Origin: Pseudomonas sp. B33.4
Lineage (GTDB): Bacteria > Pseudomonadota > Gammaproteobacteria > Pseudomonadales > Pseudomonadaceae
DNA length: 64,000 bases
Direction of reading: 5' to 3'
Assembly: GCF_034555375.1 (NCBI RefSeq)
Contig: NZ_CP140706.1
Location: 4,641,001 to 4,705,000 of the forward strand
How positions within the stretch are numbered: position 1 is the first letter of the stretch; every line of letters begins with the position of its first letter. Shown piece by piece: positions 35,881-45,590 of this stretch. The translations under genes were made by a program, and so were the position numbers. Below the pieces are notes generated by a model. The model was not told where the DNA came from. It saw only the letters and a program-made list of their open reading frames with translations, and ran no database searches.

Positions 35881-36426
35881 CTACAATTTTTCCAATGCCA
35901 TGTTCAGCGCCAGCACATTCACCACCGGCGGCCCCACCAGCGGCTGTTCGATGTGCGCATCGAGCAATTGCTTTACAGTCGATACCGGCAGATTTCGCGC
36001 CGCTGCGACACGCGCCAGTTGATAGGCAATTGCTGCCGGTGGCAAGTGTGGATCGAGGCCGCTGCCGGAGGTGGTCAGCAAGGCCAATGGCACCGGACCT
36101 TGCCCCGGAACCTGCAACTTGTTGGCGTCATCGATCACCCGCGTGGCGAGTGCCGGATTACTCGGCGCGAGGTTGCTGGCGCTGCTGGAAACCGTCGCAA
36201 ACGCACCGGCGGATGGCCGTGGATGGAACCACGCATCGCCGACGAAATCCTGAGCGATCAGCGACGAGCCACGGACTTTGCCGTCGGCATCGTGCACCAG
36301 GCTGCCGTTGGCCTGAGCGGGGAACGCGACTTGCGCGACACCGGTCACCACCAGTGGATAGGCGACGCCGGTGACCAGGGTCATCAGCACCAGCAGGCTG
36401 AGGGCGGGACGTATCATTGTGGACAT
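35881..36426 (-). CDS. kdpC: KdpC, potassium-transporting ATPase subunit
   Basis: A 181-residue subunit with one N-terminal transmembrane helix ([20 protein letters not shown]) and a periplasmic domain. The family motif GSSLIAQDF and [10 protein letters not shown] are present near residues 52-72, and [20 protein letters not shown] follows near 125. It stabilises the KdpFABC complex and couples KdpA with KdpB. It lies downstream of kdpB with an unusual 230 bp gap holding an inverted repeat. Confidence 0.95.
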   Translation of the reverse strand: MSTMIRPALSLLVLMTLVTGVAYPLVVTGVAQVAFPAQANGSLVHDADGKVRGSSLIAQDFVGDAWFHPRPSAGAFATVSSSASNLAPSNPALATRVIDDANKLQVPGQGPVPLALLTTSGSGLDPHLPPAAIAYQLARVAAARNLPVSTVKQLLDAHIEQPLVGPPVVNVLALNMALEKL

Positions 36427-36481
36427 TTCATAATCCTCGAATTCGTTGGGCCAACTTTGGTGGGGCGTCAGAGAGATCTTT

Positions 36482-36646
36482 TCCCCCTCACCCCAGCCCT
36501 CTCCCCCAAAGGGGCGAGGGGGAAAGGGAGCCGATTTGTATGCTTTTCAAGATCTGAGTTCGGCTCGATATCTCAGGTCGATGCACCTCTCGTAAACACC
36601 TCGGTCAGTCCCCTCTCCCTCCGGGAGAGGGCTAGGGTGAGGGGCT
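36482..36646. repeat. Long inverted repeat between kdpB and kdpC
   Basis: CCCTCACCCCAGCCCTCTCC near 36486 and CCGGGAGAGGGCTAGGGTGA near 36621 are complementary arms, each with a smaller local palindrome. This family (CCCTCACCCTAGCCCTCTCC) is common in pseudomonad intergenic DNA. Here it sits inside an operon. Confidence 0.72.
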
Positions 36647-36658
36647 GCGATGTCAGCC

Positions 36659-38722
36659 TCACACCAGATGCAGCGCCGTGAGCAACATGTCGATCGCCTT
36701 GATCCCCACAAACGGCACCAGAATCCCACCCAGTCCGTAGATCAACAAATTGCGCCGCAACAACGCCGCCGCACTCGCTGCTTGCACGCGCACACCGCGC
36801 AGCGCCAGCGGAATCAGCACAACGATGATCAAGGCGTTGAAGACGATGGCCGAGAGAATCGCACTCTGCGGACTGGTCAGTTGCATGATGTTGAGGACGC
36901 CCAGTTGCGGATAAATCGAGGCAAACAGCGCCGGCAGAATCGCGAAGTACTTGGCCACGTCGTTGGCAATGGAAAAAGTCGTCAGCGCACCACGGGTCAC
37001 CAGCAATTCCTTGCCGATCTGCACAACGTCCAACAGCTTGGTCGGGTCGCTGTCGAGGTCGACCATGTTCGCCGCTTCGCGTGCTGCTTGCGTGCCGTCG
37101 TTCATCGCCATGCCAACGTCAGCCTGGGCCAGCGCCGGGGCATCGTTGGCGCCGTCGCCGCACATTGCGACCAGACGACCGTCGTTCTGCTCGTGACGAA
37201 TACGCGCGAGTTTTTTCTCCGGCGTAGCCTCGGCGAGGACATCATCGACACCCGCTTCAGCGGCGATGGCAGCAGCGGTCAGCGGGTTGTCGCCAGTGAC
37301 CATCACAGTACGAATGCCGAGTTTGCGCAGTTCGGCGAAACGTTCGCGAATGCCCGGTTTGACCACGTCCTTGAGGTGAATCGCGCCGAGCAATTTGCCG
37401 TCGGCACAGACCAGCAATGGCGTACCGCCGCTCTGCGCGATCTTGTCGATTTCCCGCGACAGCGCCGGGGCCAGGTCCGAGCGTTTCTGGCCGAGAAAAC
37501 TCAGCAGCGAATCCACCGCGCCTTTGCGGTAGACACGGCCCTGATAGTCGACGCCGGACAAACGGGTTTCAGCGCTGAACGGCACAGCGGTCAGGGTTTC
37601 CAGCGCCGGCTCAGGCTGCGGATGCAGACCGCGCAAGTACTCAACGATGGATTTACCTTCAGCGGTTTCGTCGGCCAGCGAGGCGAACAGCGCGCCCTCA
37701 GCCAGCTCGCGCCCCGTCACACCTGGCGCGGCATACACCGCACTGCAGCGACGGTTACCGAAAGTGATGGTGCCAGTCTTGTCGAGCAGCAACACATGCA
37801 CGTCGCCCGCCGCTTCCACGGCGCGACCGGATTTGGCGATCACATTCAGACGCACCAGACGATCCATCCCGGCGATACCGATCGCCGACAACAGACCGCC
37901 AATGGTGGTCGGAATCAGCGTGACCAGCAGTGCCACCAGAAACACCAGCGGCAGGCTGCCGTTGGCGAAATGCGCGAACGGTTGCAGCGTCACGACGACC
38001 AGCAGGAAGATCAGGGTCAGGCCGATCAGCAGAATGTCCAGCGCCACTTCGTTCGGGGTTTTCTGCCGCTTGGCGCCTTCGACCAGTGCGATCATGCGGT
38101 CAAGGGTCGACTCGCCCGGGTTGGCGGTGATCTGCACCAGCAACCAGTCGGAGACCAGTCGCGTGTTGCCGGTGACGGCCGAACGGTCGCCGCCGGATTC
38201 GCGAATCACCGGCGCCGATTCACCGGTGATCGCCGCCTCGTTGACTGCCGCGATACCTTCGATGACTTCGCCGTCGCCGGGGATCATCTCCCCCGCTTCG
38301 ACGCGCACCACATCGCCCTTGCGCAGACTCGCTGCCGGTACCACCTGAAAGCCGCCGTTGGCCAGTTTGCGCCGGGCGCTGAGGCCTTCGCTGCCAGCCT
38401 TGAGGCTGTCGGCACGGGCCTTGCCGCGACCTTCGGCCAGGGCTTCGGCGAAGTTGGCGAACAGCACGGTGAACCACAGCCACAGAGCGATTTGCGCAGC
38501 CACGAAGGTCGGCACATCCGCGTCAGGAATGAAGCACAGCACGGTGGTGAAAATCGCGGTCAGTTCGACCACCAGCATCACCGGCGAGCGCTTCAGTTGC
38601 CGAGGGTCGAGCTTGACGAAGGCTTGCACCAGCGCCGGCCGCCACAGGGCCGAGATCGCGGTTTTCGGTGCTTCTGCCGACTTGGTCGGCTCTGCAGGTT
38701 TTGCAGGAACGTGCATATTCAT
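36659..38722 (-). CDS. kdpB: KdpB, P-type ATPase catalytic subunit
   Basis: A 687-residue P-type ATPase of inner membrane. The phosphorylated aspartate is in [12 protein letters not shown] near residue 310, the dephosphorylation motif in [11 protein letters not shown] near 160, the hinge motif in [10 protein letters not shown], and the Mg-binding motif in [17 protein letters not shown] near 515. It powers high-affinity K+ uptake through KdpA. The gene begins ten bases after the kdpA stop codon. Confidence 0.97.
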   Translation of the reverse strand: MNMHVPAKPAEPTKSAEAPKTAISALWRPALVQAFVKLDPRQLKRSPVMLVVELTAIFTTVLCFIPDADVPTFVAAQIALWLWFTVLFANFAEALAEGRGKARADSLKAGSEGLSARRKLANGGFQVVPAASLRKGDVVRVEAGEMIPGDGEVIEGIAAVNEAAITGESAPVIRESGGDRSAVTGNTRLVSDWLLVQITANPGESTLDRMIALVEGAKRQKTPNEVALDILLIGLTLIFLLVVVTLQPFAHFANGSLPLVFLVALLVTLIPTTIGGLLSAIGIAGMDRLVRLNVIAKSGRAVEAAGDVHVLLLDKTGTITFGNRRCSAVYAAPGVTGRELAEGALFASLADETAEGKSIVEYLRGLHPQPEPALETLTAVPFSAETRLSGVDYQGRVYRKGAVDSLLSFLGQKRSDLAPALSREIDKIAQSGGTPLLVCADGKLLGAIHLKDVVKPGIRERFAELRKLGIRTVMVTGDNPLTAAAIAAEAGVDDVLAEATPEKKLARIRHEQNDGRLVAMCGDGANDAPALAQADVGMAMNDGTQAAREAANMVDLDSDPTKLLDVVQIGKELLVTRGALTTFSIANDVAKYFAILPALFASIYPQLGVLNIMQLTSPQSAILSAIVFNALIIVVLIPLALRGVRVQAASAAALLRRNLLIYGLGGILVPFVGIKAIDMLLTALHLV

Positions 38723-38732
38723 GATGGATTCC

Positions 38733-40427
38733 TTAGAAGCCCATACTTAAATGTTCGGCAATTGGGCCGAGCGCCAGAGTCGGCAGAAAGGTCAGGCCGC
38801 CCACCAGCAAAATGGTCACGGTCAACAGGGTCACGAACAGCGGGCCATGAGTCGGGAAGCTGTTCTGGCCGATCGGTGCGGTTTTCTTCATCGCCAGACT
38901 GCCAGCCAGCGCCAGCACGGGAAGGATGTAACCGAAGCGGCCGATCAACATGCCCAGGCCGAGCATCAGGTTATGAAACGGCGTGTTCGCGCTCAGGCCA
39001 CCGAACGCCGAGCCGTTGTTGGCGCTTGCCGAGGTGTAGGCATAAAGCAACTGACTGAAACCGTGCGGTCCGGGGTTGCTGATGGTCGCCGCAGCACTGG
39101 GAACCGCTGCGGCAATCGCACCGAGCACCAGCACGCCAACCGGCATCACCAACAGAGTGACGACCAGCAATTGCACTTCGCGCGCCTGGAGTTTCTTGCC
39201 GAGGTATTCCGGTGTACGTCCGATCATCAAACCGGCAAGGAACACCGCGATCAGCACGTTGAGCAACATGCCGTAGAGCCCGGCACCGACGCCGCCGAAG
39301 ATCACTTCGCCGACCATCATGTTGACCAGCGCGACCATGCCGCTGAGCGGGTTGAGGCTATCGTGCATGCCGTTGACCGAGCCGTTCGAAGCCGCCGTCG
39401 TCGTCACCGACCACAGCACCGTGGCGGTGGTGCCAAAGCGCGCTTCTTTACCTTCCAGCGGTGCGGTCTGTTCGACGGCACCGTTGCTCAGCGTCGGGTT
39501 CGGTTGATACTCCGCCCACAGCGAGGTCGCGCCGCCGATCAGGAACAGCGCCAGCATGCAGGCGATGATCGCGCGGCTCTGACGCAGGTCCTTGACGTAA
39601 TGGCCGAAGGTGAACACCAGCGCCACCGGGATCAGAATGATCGAAGCGACTTCGAACAAGTTGCTCCACGCGGTCGGGTTCTCGAATGGATGCGCCGAGT
39701 TGACGCCGAAGAACCCGCCACCGTTGGTGCCCAGTTGCTTGATCGCAATTTGGCTGGCGGCCGGGCCGAGCGGGATCACTTGATCGACACCCTGCATCGT
39801 CACCGCATTCACATACTGCGCGAAGGTTTGCGGCACGCCCTGCCAGACCAGATACAACGCCAGCAACAGGCACAGTGGCAACAAGCCGTAGAGGGTGGCG
39901 CGGGTCATGTCGACCCAGAAGTTGCCGAGAGTCTTGGTCGACTTGCGACCGATGCCACGGCACAGCGCAACCAGCACGGCCAGGCCGGTGGCGGCGCTGA
40001 CGAAGTTCTGTACGGTGAGACCGACCATCTGGCTCAGATAGCTGAGGGTCGCCTCGCCGCTGTAGGACTGCCAGTTGGTGTTGGTCATGAAACTGACGGC
40101 GGTGTTGAACGCTTGCGTCCACTCCTGGCCCGGCAGGTTCTGCGGGTTCAGCGGCAGGTGATCCTGGAACAACAGGATCGCAAACAACAGCAGAAAACCG
40201 GCAAGGTTGAACGCCAGCAGAGCCAGCGTGTATTTCTGCCAGCTCTGTTCAGTCTGCGGATCGACCCCGGCGATACGGTAGCAACCGCGCTCGACCGGGC
40301 CGAGAACCGGCGTCAGCCAGGTGCGCTGGCCTTCCATTACTTTGTAGTAGAAGCGCCCGAGGAACGGCGCCGGCAGCAAGACCAACGCAAAGAACGCGAG
40401 GATCAGCCAATAGTCATAACTGTGCAT
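38733..40427 (-). CDS. kdpA: KdpA, potassium channel-like subunit
   Basis: A 564-residue inner-membrane protein with about ten transmembrane segments and four pore-loop repeats, recognised in [53 protein letters not shown] and [19 protein letters not shown]. These loops form the K+ selectivity filter. The start at ATG 40427 follows kdpF by eight bases; upstream in-frame sequence has no KdpA similarity. Confidence 0.97.
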   Translation of the reverse strand: MHSYDYWLILAFFALVLLPAPFLGRFYYKVMEGQRTWLTPVLGPVERGCYRIAGVDPQTEQSWQKYTLALLAFNLAGFLLLFAILLFQDHLPLNPQNLPGQEWTQAFNTAVSFMTNTNWQSYSGEATLSYLSQMVGLTVQNFVSAATGLAVLVALCRGIGRKSTKTLGNFWVDMTRATLYGLLPLCLLLALYLVWQGVPQTFAQYVNAVTMQGVDQVIPLGPAASQIAIKQLGTNGGGFFGVNSAHPFENPTAWSNLFEVASIILIPVALVFTFGHYVKDLRQSRAIIACMLALFLIGGATSLWAEYQPNPTLSNGAVEQTAPLEGKEARFGTTATVLWSVTTTAASNGSVNGMHDSLNPLSGMVALVNMMVGEVIFGGVGAGLYGMLLNVLIAVFLAGLMIGRTPEYLGKKLQAREVQLLVVTLLVMPVGVLVLGAIAAAVPSAAATISNPGPHGFSQLLYAYTSASANNGSAFGGLSANTPFHNLMLGLGMLIGRFGYILPVLALAGSLAMKKTAPIGQNSFPTHGPLFVTLLTVTILLVGGLTFLPTLALGPIAEHLSMGF

Positions 40428-40435
40428 AGCCGCTC

Positions 40436-40525
40436 CTAGTTCCGATCCGCGCGCAACAGCGCAACCAACAGATAAATGAACAGCCCCACTGCCAACAGCA
40501 GTGACACCCCGTCCAGAACGCTCAT
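40436..40525 (-). CDS. kdpF: KdpF, small subunit of the Kdp complex
   Basis: A 29-residue single-helix membrane peptide (MSVLDGVSLLLAVGLFIYLL and a basic end ADRN), first gene of the kdp operon. Such KdpF subunits stabilise the KdpABC complex. CGGAG lies eight bases before the ATG. The gene is short enough to be missed by automatic calling. Confidence 0.9.
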   Translation of the reverse strand: MSVLDGVSLLLAVGLFIYLLVALLRADRN

Positions 40526-40924
40526 GGAAGATCTCCGTGTTACGGCGTATTGCCGTGTGTGCAGGCATTGTCGGAAAGGAGGCTGTAAAGGAACGAGAGC
40601 GAGGGGATTGGCTGGCCATAAAGAAAGCGTAAAGAGTGGGTTTATGCGGGCGTTACAGCTGAGCTTTGTGGTGTTTGGGCTGGCGCCTTCGCGAGCAAGC
40701 TCGCTCCCACAGGGGAATGCATTTCAAAATGTGGGAGCGAGCCTGCTCGCGAAGACGGCATAACAAGCAACATCGCACCCAACTGGCGCACAAAAAGCAG
40801 CTATCCCCCGGCGAACATCCCCGATACGACAGCTTTCAACTCATTACGACTTGTTTCAGCGCAATGGCACGCGCACTGCAAACGCCCTCCCCTGAGCTTT
40901 CCAAACCGTTCAGGGAGCAAACGC
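40526..40924. promoter_or_regulatory. Divergent promoter region of kdp and the permease gene
   Basis: Contains a REP-like element (40687-40754) and, on the kdp side, T-rich sequence on the minus strand: CTTTACGCTTTCTTTATGG at 40616-40634 and CTTTACAG near 40583. These resemble the T-rich sites bound by KdpE, but no firm consensus match is claimed. GGGAG lies before the permease start at 40925. Confidence 0.35.
40687..40754. repeat. Palindromic REP-like element, GGGAGCGAGCCTGCTCGCGA type
   Basis: CTTCGCGAGCAAGCTCGCTC and GGGAGCGAGCCTGCTCGCGA (back to back, as in the copy at 35800) in the kdpF / permease gap. Confidence 0.78.
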
Positions 40925-42289
40925 ATGAACACACAACTCAAACCCACGCTGGGCACCTTGCACCTGTGGGGCATCGCCGTGGGGCTGGTGATTTCCGGGG
41001 AATACTTCGGCTGGAGTTATGGCTGGGGCGTGGCTGGGACGCTGGGGTTTCTGGTGACCTCGTTCATGGTCGCGACCATGTACACCTGCTTTATCTTCAG
41101 TTTCACCGAACTGACCACCGCGATTCCCCATGCGGGCGGGCCGTTTGCCTACAGCCGACGCGCCTTCGGTGAAAAAGGAGGATTGATTGCTGGCCTGGCG
41201 ACGCTGATCGAGTTTGTCTTCGCGCCACCGGCCATTGCCCTGGCCATCGGCGCTTACCTGAATGTGCAGTTTCCGGCACTCGATCCGAAACACGCAGCGG
41301 TCGGCGCCTATATCGTCTTTATGGGTTTGAATATTCTGGGCGTGAAGCTTGCGGCGACTTTCGAATTGATCGTCTGCGTACTGGCCGTCGCCGAATTGCT
41401 GGTGTTCATGGGGGTGGTCGCGCCGGCGTTCAGTTTCAGCAACTTCGCGCTCAATGGCTGGGCGGGGTCGGATGTATTTGGTGCGCCAGCGATTGCCGGG
41501 ATGTTCGCGGCCATTCCGTTTGCGATCTGGTTCTTCCTCGCCATCGAAGGCGCCGCCATGGCCGCCGAAGAAGCCAAGGACCCGAAACGCACGATCCCCA
41601 AGGCTTACATCAGCGGCATTCTGACTCTGGTGCTGCTGGCGATGGGTGTGATGTTCTTTGCCGGCGGTGTCGGTGACTGGCGCACCTTGGCCAACATCAA
41701 TGACCCATTGCCGCAGGCGATGAAAACCGTGGTCGGCGACAACTCTGGCTGGCTGCACATGCTGGTATGGATCGGTCTGTTCGGTCTGGTCGCCAGTTTC
41801 CACGGGATCATCCTCGGCTACTCGCGGCAGTTCTTCGCCCTCGCCCGCGCCGGGTATCTCCCAGCTTCGCTGGCGAAACTCTCGCGTTTCCAGACCCCGC
41901 ACCGCGCAATCATTGTCGGCGGCATCATCGGCATCGCGGCGATTTACAGCGACGGCTTGATCAATCTCGGCGGCATGACCCTGACCGCCGCGATGATCAC
42001 CATGGCCGTGTTCGGCGCGATCGTGATGTACATCATGAGCATGCTCAGCCTGTTCAAACTGCGTAAATCGGAACCGAATCTGGAACGCACTTTCCGCGCG
42101 CCGTGCTATCCGTTGATTCCAATGATTGCATTGGTGCTGGCGGTGGTTTGTCTGGTGGCGATGGCCTGGTTCAACGCGTTGATCGGCTTGATCTTCCTTG
42201 GCTTCATGGCGGTCGGTTTCGGCTACTTCCTGCTGACCGGACAACTGCGTGCCGACGCACCGGCCGATGCAATGCTGACGGGCAATTGA
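40925..42289 (+). CDS. eat: Ethanolamine permease (amino acid-polyamine-organocation family)
   Basis: A 454-residue protein with 12 predicted hydrophobic segments. The start GTLHLWGIAVGLVISGEYFG and SYGWGVAGTLGFLVTS, and the segment FSFTELTTAIPHAGGPFAYS near residue 62, match the Eat-type ethanolamine permeases of pseudomonads. It would import ethanolamine for carbon and nitrogen use through EutBC, but eutBC is not in the window, so the pathway link is inferred. GGGAG precedes the ATG. Confidence 0.87.
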   Translation: MNTQLKPTLGTLHLWGIAVGLVISGEYFGWSYGWGVAGTLGFLVTSFMVATMYTCFIFSFTELTTAIPHAGGPFAYSRRAFGEKGGLIAGLATLIEFVFAPPAIALAIGAYLNVQFPALDPKHAAVGAYIVFMGLNILGVKLAATFELIVCVLAVAELLVFMGVVAPAFSFSNFALNGWAGSDVFGAPAIAGMFAAIPFAIWFFLAIEGAAMAAEEAKDPKRTIPKAYISGILTLVLLAMGVMFFAGGVGDWRTLANINDPLPQAMKTVVGDNSGWLHMLVWIGLFGLVASFHGIILGYSRQFFALARAGYLPASLAKLSRFQTPHRAIIVGGIIGIAAIYSDGLINLGGMTLTAAMITMAVFGAIVMYIMSMLSLFKLRKSEPNLERTFRAPCYPLIPMIALVLAVVCLVAMAWFNALIGLIFLGFMAVGFGYFLLTGQLRADAPADAMLTGN

Positions 42290-42418
42290 GGGATTTCGGG
42301 TGTACCGGGTACAAGCGGCCTAGAATGGAACCACTGCGAGTTCACTTCGCTCAAAAGTGGTATGCAGCGTTGCACGGCGAACTCCTCGTCCGTCGACCTG
42401 CCATTAAGGAGAGCCGTT

Positions 42419-42586
42419 ATGCCTTGGTATGCCTGGTTGATTCTGGTCGTTGCAATCGGCTCGATCGTAGGGGGATTGATGATGTTGCGCGACACCGCCA
42501 ACAAGGTCGATCTGACCGATGAAGAACGCAAGCGCGTTGCCCAACGCAATGCCGAAGCGGACGCCAAAGACGCCCAAGACCGCTGA
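42419..42586 (+). CDS. DUF2897-family small membrane protein
   Basis: A 55-residue protein with one transmembrane helix (WYAWLILVVAIGSIVGGLMM) and a highly charged tail (DEERKRVAQRNAEADAKDAQ). AAGGAGA lies at the best distance before ATG 42419. Function is unknown. A terminator follows at once. Confidence 0.85.
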   Translation: MPWYAWLILVVAIGSIVGGLMMLRDTANKVDLTDEERKRVAQRNAEADAKDAQDR

Positions 42587-42590
42587 ACAC

Positions 42591-42625
42591 AACCCCGCCA
42601 GATCGGCGGGGTTTGTGCTTTTTAT
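42591..42625 (+). terminator. Rho-independent terminator after the DUF2897 gene
   Basis: The stem AACCCCGCC / GGCGGGGTT (42591-42612) is followed by TGTGCTTTTT. Confidence 0.85.
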
Positions 42626-42723
42626 AGCCATTGGACCTATCCGCACGCTTTTAAGAAGTAGAAGTACAGTCACCATCTAATTTTCCTTGGTTAAGATGGG
42701 GACATTGTTGCGGAGAGTTCCAG

Positions 42724-43278
42724 ATGCGTTATTCGCATGACCATAAAGCCCAGACCCATCAGCGCATCATCAAGGAGGCTTCGGCACGCTTTCGCAAGGA
42801 CGGAATCGGCGCTACAGGTCTGCAGCCCCTGATGAAGGCGCTGGGTTTGACCCATGGCGGTTTCTATTCACATTTCAAATCCAAGGACGAGTTGGTCGAG
42901 AAGGCCTTGCAAGAGGCCGGCAACCAGGTCGACGGGTTATGTGCCGAGATTTTTTCCAAGGACAACCCGCTTGATGCCTTTATCGAGACGTACCTGTCCG
43001 AATGGCATCAAACGTCGCCCCATGAAGGCTGCCCGTTGCTGACCATTTCTTCGGAGCTGGGCCTGCGTGGCCAGCCGAGTCCCACCAGTGACGTGGTCCT
43101 CAACGCACGGCTGGAGCAGATCGAAAACAGCCTCGAAGGCGAAAACAGCGCTGACCGCGCCATCGTCATCATGTCGACCCTGGTCGGTGCACTGCTGCTG
43201 TCGCGCAGTGTCGCGGATGCCGGGTTTGCGCAACGCATCCTCGATGTCACCCGCGATCACCTCAAGAACCGCGACTAA
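42724..43278 (+). CDS. TetR-family transcriptional regulator
   Basis: A 184-residue regulator. The N-terminal DNA-binding domain shows RIIKEASARFRKDGIGATGL, then QPLMKALGLTHGGFYSHFKS (recognition helix). The ligand-binding region is of the AcuR/NemR-like subgroup type, with HEGCPLLTISSELG near residue 100, where the cysteine may sense electrophiles. It is convergent with the ketosynthase gene, with a four-base overlap, and regulates itself or nearby genes (possibly the ketosynthase and dehydrogenase pair). Confidence 0.9.
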   Translation: MRYSHDHKAQTHQRIIKEASARFRKDGIGATGLQPLMKALGLTHGGFYSHFKSKDELVEKALQEAGNQVDGLCAEIFSKDNPLDAFIETYLSEWHQTSPHEGCPLLTISSELGLRGQPSPTSDVVLNARLEQIENSLEGENSADRAIVIMSTLVGALLLSRSVADAGFAQRILDVTRDHLKNRD

Positions 43279-44549
43279 GCCTGCCAGCGCTTGAACAGCA
43301 CGCTGGCATTGACCCCGCCAAACCCGAAACCATTGGACAGTGCATATTCGATCGACATCGGCCGCGCCTGGCCATGGACGATGTCCACCCCTGCGCTCGC
43401 CGGATCGGGATTGTCGAAATTCAGCGTCGGCGGTACCACCTGATCACGAATTGCCAGCAGCGTGAAGATCGCTTCAAGCCCGCCGGCAGCGCCGAGCAAA
43501 TGACCGGTGGCTGACTTGGTCGACGTCACGGCGATTTTATTCTGCGTGCCGAACAACGCTTTGATCGCGGCCAACTCACCCAGATCGCCCACTGGCGTCG
43601 AGGTCGCATGCGCATTGAGATGCTGCACCTGATCCGGCTCGATACCCGCCTGCGCCAGTGCCAGCGTCATCGCCCGCCGAGCCCCACTGCCATCTTCAGG
43701 CCCGGCCGTCAGGTGATAGGCGTCGGCGCTGGTGCCATAGCCGACCAGCTCCGCCAGCGGCGTCGCGCCACGCGCCAACGCATGCTCGAGGGATTCGATC
43801 ACCAAAAGCCCGGCGCCCTCGCCCATCACGAAACCGTCGCGCCCGCTGTCGAACGGCCGCGAGGCGCGCTGCGGGGTGTCGTTGTAACCGCTCGACAGTG
43901 CCCGCGCTGCCGCGAAACCGGCCAGACTGACGCGGTCGATGCAGGCTTCCGCACCGCCACACACGGCAATATCCGCTTCGCCGGCGCGGATCAAGCGCGC
44001 CGCATCGCCAATCGCTTGAACACCCGCAGCGCACGCCGTCACCGGCGCACCCAAAGGCCCCTTGAGGCCGTGTTGAATGGACACGTGACCTGCCGCGAGA
44101 TTGACCAGAAACGACGGAATGGTAAACGGTGACAAACGCCGAGGACCGCGACTGTCGGTGGTGCGCACGGCGTCGGCAATCGCGCCGAAACCACCGACAC
44201 CGGAACCGATGATCGTTGCGCTACGCTCCTGGCTTTTGCTTTCTGAAGGATGCCAGTCAGCCTGTTCCAGCGCCTGACGGGCAGCCTCCATGGCGAACAG
44301 AATGAAGCGGTCCATCTTCTTCTGCTCCTTCGGTGGCGTAGCGCGATCCGGATCGAAACCTGCTTCAGCGTCCTCTTCCAGCGTCGGCACCGCGCCGCCG
44401 ACTCGCGTGGGTAAATCAGCGACCGTTGCCTCAGGCAAGTTACGCAAACCAGAACGCCCTGCCAGCAAACGCTGCCATACGACTTCAAGATCGCTGCCCA
44501 AGGGTGAAACCAGGCCCATGCCCGTGACGACTATTCGACGCGAATCCAT
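43275..44549 (-). CDS. Beta-ketoacyl-ACP synthase II-like enzyme (FabF family)
   Basis: A 424-residue condensing enzyme. The catalytic triad is visible: cysteine in APVTACAAGVQAIGDAARLI (near residue 180), histidine in LNAHATSTPVGDLGE (near 320), and histidine in SATGHLLGAAGGLEA (near 355). It elongates acyl-ACP with malonyl-ACP. It stands apart from the fab operon, beside a short-chain dehydrogenase 22 bp upstream, so it may serve a specialised lipid rather than bulk fatty acid synthesis. The start at 44549 (MDSRRIVVTGMGLVSPLG) fits the family. Confidence 0.91.
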   Translation of the reverse strand: MDSRRIVVTGMGLVSPLGSDLEVVWQRLLAGRSGLRNLPEATVADLPTRVGGAVPTLEEDAEAGFDPDRATPPKEQKKMDRFILFAMEAARQALEQADWHPSESKSQERSATIIGSGVGGFGAIADAVRTTDSRGPRRLSPFTIPSFLVNLAAGHVSIQHGLKGPLGAPVTACAAGVQAIGDAARLIRAGEADIAVCGGAEACIDRVSLAGFAAARALSSGYNDTPQRASRPFDSGRDGFVMGEGAGLLVIESLEHALARGATPLAELVGYGTSADAYHLTAGPEDGSGARRAMTLALAQAGIEPDQVQHLNAHATSTPVGDLGELAAIKALFGTQNKIAVTSTKSATGHLLGAAGGLEAIFTLLAIRDQVVPPTLNFDNPDPASAGVDIVHGQARPMSIEYALSNGFGFGGVNASVLFKRWQA

Positions 44550-44571
44550 ACTGTGGTGACCTCTGATCAAT

Positions 44572-45375
44572 TCAATTGCCGGACTTGTAGCGTTGGGCTG
44601 CGACACTGCGAGAAAGGTTCGGCGCCATGACATGACGAGCCGCAACAAATGCGTGCCATTCGCCTGCATCAGGCAGTGAAGGAATGGTGATCAACTCGCC
44701 CTGATCCAGACCGGCCAGCGCCGCATCGACCATCTCGCCCGCGTCCATGACCATTTCTGCCGGAATGCCACTGGCATCGATACCGGAGCGCTCCCAGATT
44801 TCGGTGCGGGTTACGCCGGGCAGCACAGCCTGGATCTGCGCGCCGGTGCCTTCAAGTTCAGTGTTCAACGACTGGGTCAGGCTCAGTACATAAGCTTTGC
44901 TGGCGCTGTAGGTAGCGTTGAAGCGTTCCGGGAACAACGCCACCACCGAGGCGATATTAATGATCGTGCCACGACCGGCCTTGGCGAAACTGGCGGCTGC
45001 CGCCGAGGCCAGACGCGTGACGGCGGTGATGTTCAACTGGATCAGTCGCTCCAACCGGTCCATATCGGCATTGGCCAGCAATCCGTCCGCCGCCACACCG
45101 GCGTTATTGACCAGCAAGCTTATGCTGGAATCGCTGCGCAGGCGTTGTTCGAGTTTGAGCACGTCATCCTTCTGTGTCAGATCGGCCTTGAGCACTTCAA
45201 CCTGAACGCCATGGGCTTCACGCAACTGGCTAGCAGCACTTTCCAGACGGTCCTTGTCACGGGCTACCAACAGCAGATCAAAACCACGCGCCGCCAGGCG
45301 CTGAGCATAAATCGCACCGATACCCGACGATGCGCCGGTGACGAGAGCAGTACCTTGGGAGTGTGCGGAATTCAT
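44572..45375 (-). CDS. Short-chain dehydrogenase/reductase
   Basis: A 267-residue NAD(P)-dependent oxidoreductase. The Rossmann motif TGASSGIGAIYA is near residue 14, NNAG is at NNAGVAADGL near 90, and the catalytic Ser-Tyr-Lys is in NIASVVALFPERFNATYSAS and ASKAYVLS. The substrate is unknown. AGGAG precedes the ATG at 45375. It lies upstream of the FabF-like gene in the same operon, which suggests reduction of a keto-acyl product, though this is only inferred from position. Confidence 0.9.
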   Translation of the reverse strand: MNSAHSQGTALVTGASSGIGAIYAQRLAARGFDLLLVARDKDRLESAASQLREAHGVQVEVLKADLTQKDDVLKLEQRLRSDSSISLLVNNAGVAADGLLANADMDRLERLIQLNITAVTRLASAAAASFAKAGRGTIINIASVVALFPERFNATYSASKAYVLSLTQSLNTELEGTGAQIQAVLPGVTRTEIWERSGIDASGIPAEMVMDAGEMVDAALAGLDQGELITIPSLPDAGEWHAFVAARHVMAPNLSRSVAAQRYKSGN

Positions 45376-45440
45376 GAGAGTGCTCCTGGAATACTTGATG
45401 AAGGAAGTTGCCGATGAGACGTGTCGGCTCGACGCCCCGG

Positions 45441-45490
45441 CAAATTATTATAGGCATAATCTAAAGGCAATATGATAGCCATAATTTTAA
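45441..45490 (-). promoter_or_regulatory. Promoter and direct repeat upstream of the dehydrogenase gene
   Basis: An AT-rich stretch has the direct repeats TAGGCATAAT (45451-45460) and TAGCCATAAT (45476-45485), 25 bp apart. On the minus strand TATAAT (45447-45452) forms a perfect -10 hexamer, without a good -35 partner. The spacing is near two and a half helix turns, which could suit a dimer-bound regulator such as the nearby TetR protein. Confidence 0.4.
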
Positions 45491-45546
45491 ATCGTCCGAC
45501 GGGTGCCCTCTCCACCGCTACCAGCGGCCATGCACTGCGCAAGTAA

Positions 45547-45573
45547 AAAAGGCCGGTCAATGACCGGCCTCTT
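45547..45573 (-). terminator. Rho-independent terminator of comEA
   Basis: The stem AGGCCGGTCA / TGACCGGCCT (45550-45570) has an A-run at its left side, a T-run for the minus strand. Confidence 0.88.
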
Positions 45574-45590
45574 GGCTTTGAACACTCAGC

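Noticed and set aside
36650..39058. An 802-codon open frame on the plus strand opposite kdpB and kdpA
   Set aside because: It is an antisense reading of two clearly functional genes. The translation is full of R, Q and H as expected from the high-GC complementary strand and has no known domain.
40910..42244. A 444-codon minus-strand frame opposite the ethanolamine permease gene
   Set aside because: Antisense of a clear 12-helix transporter; the translated product is a charged, low-complexity sequence.
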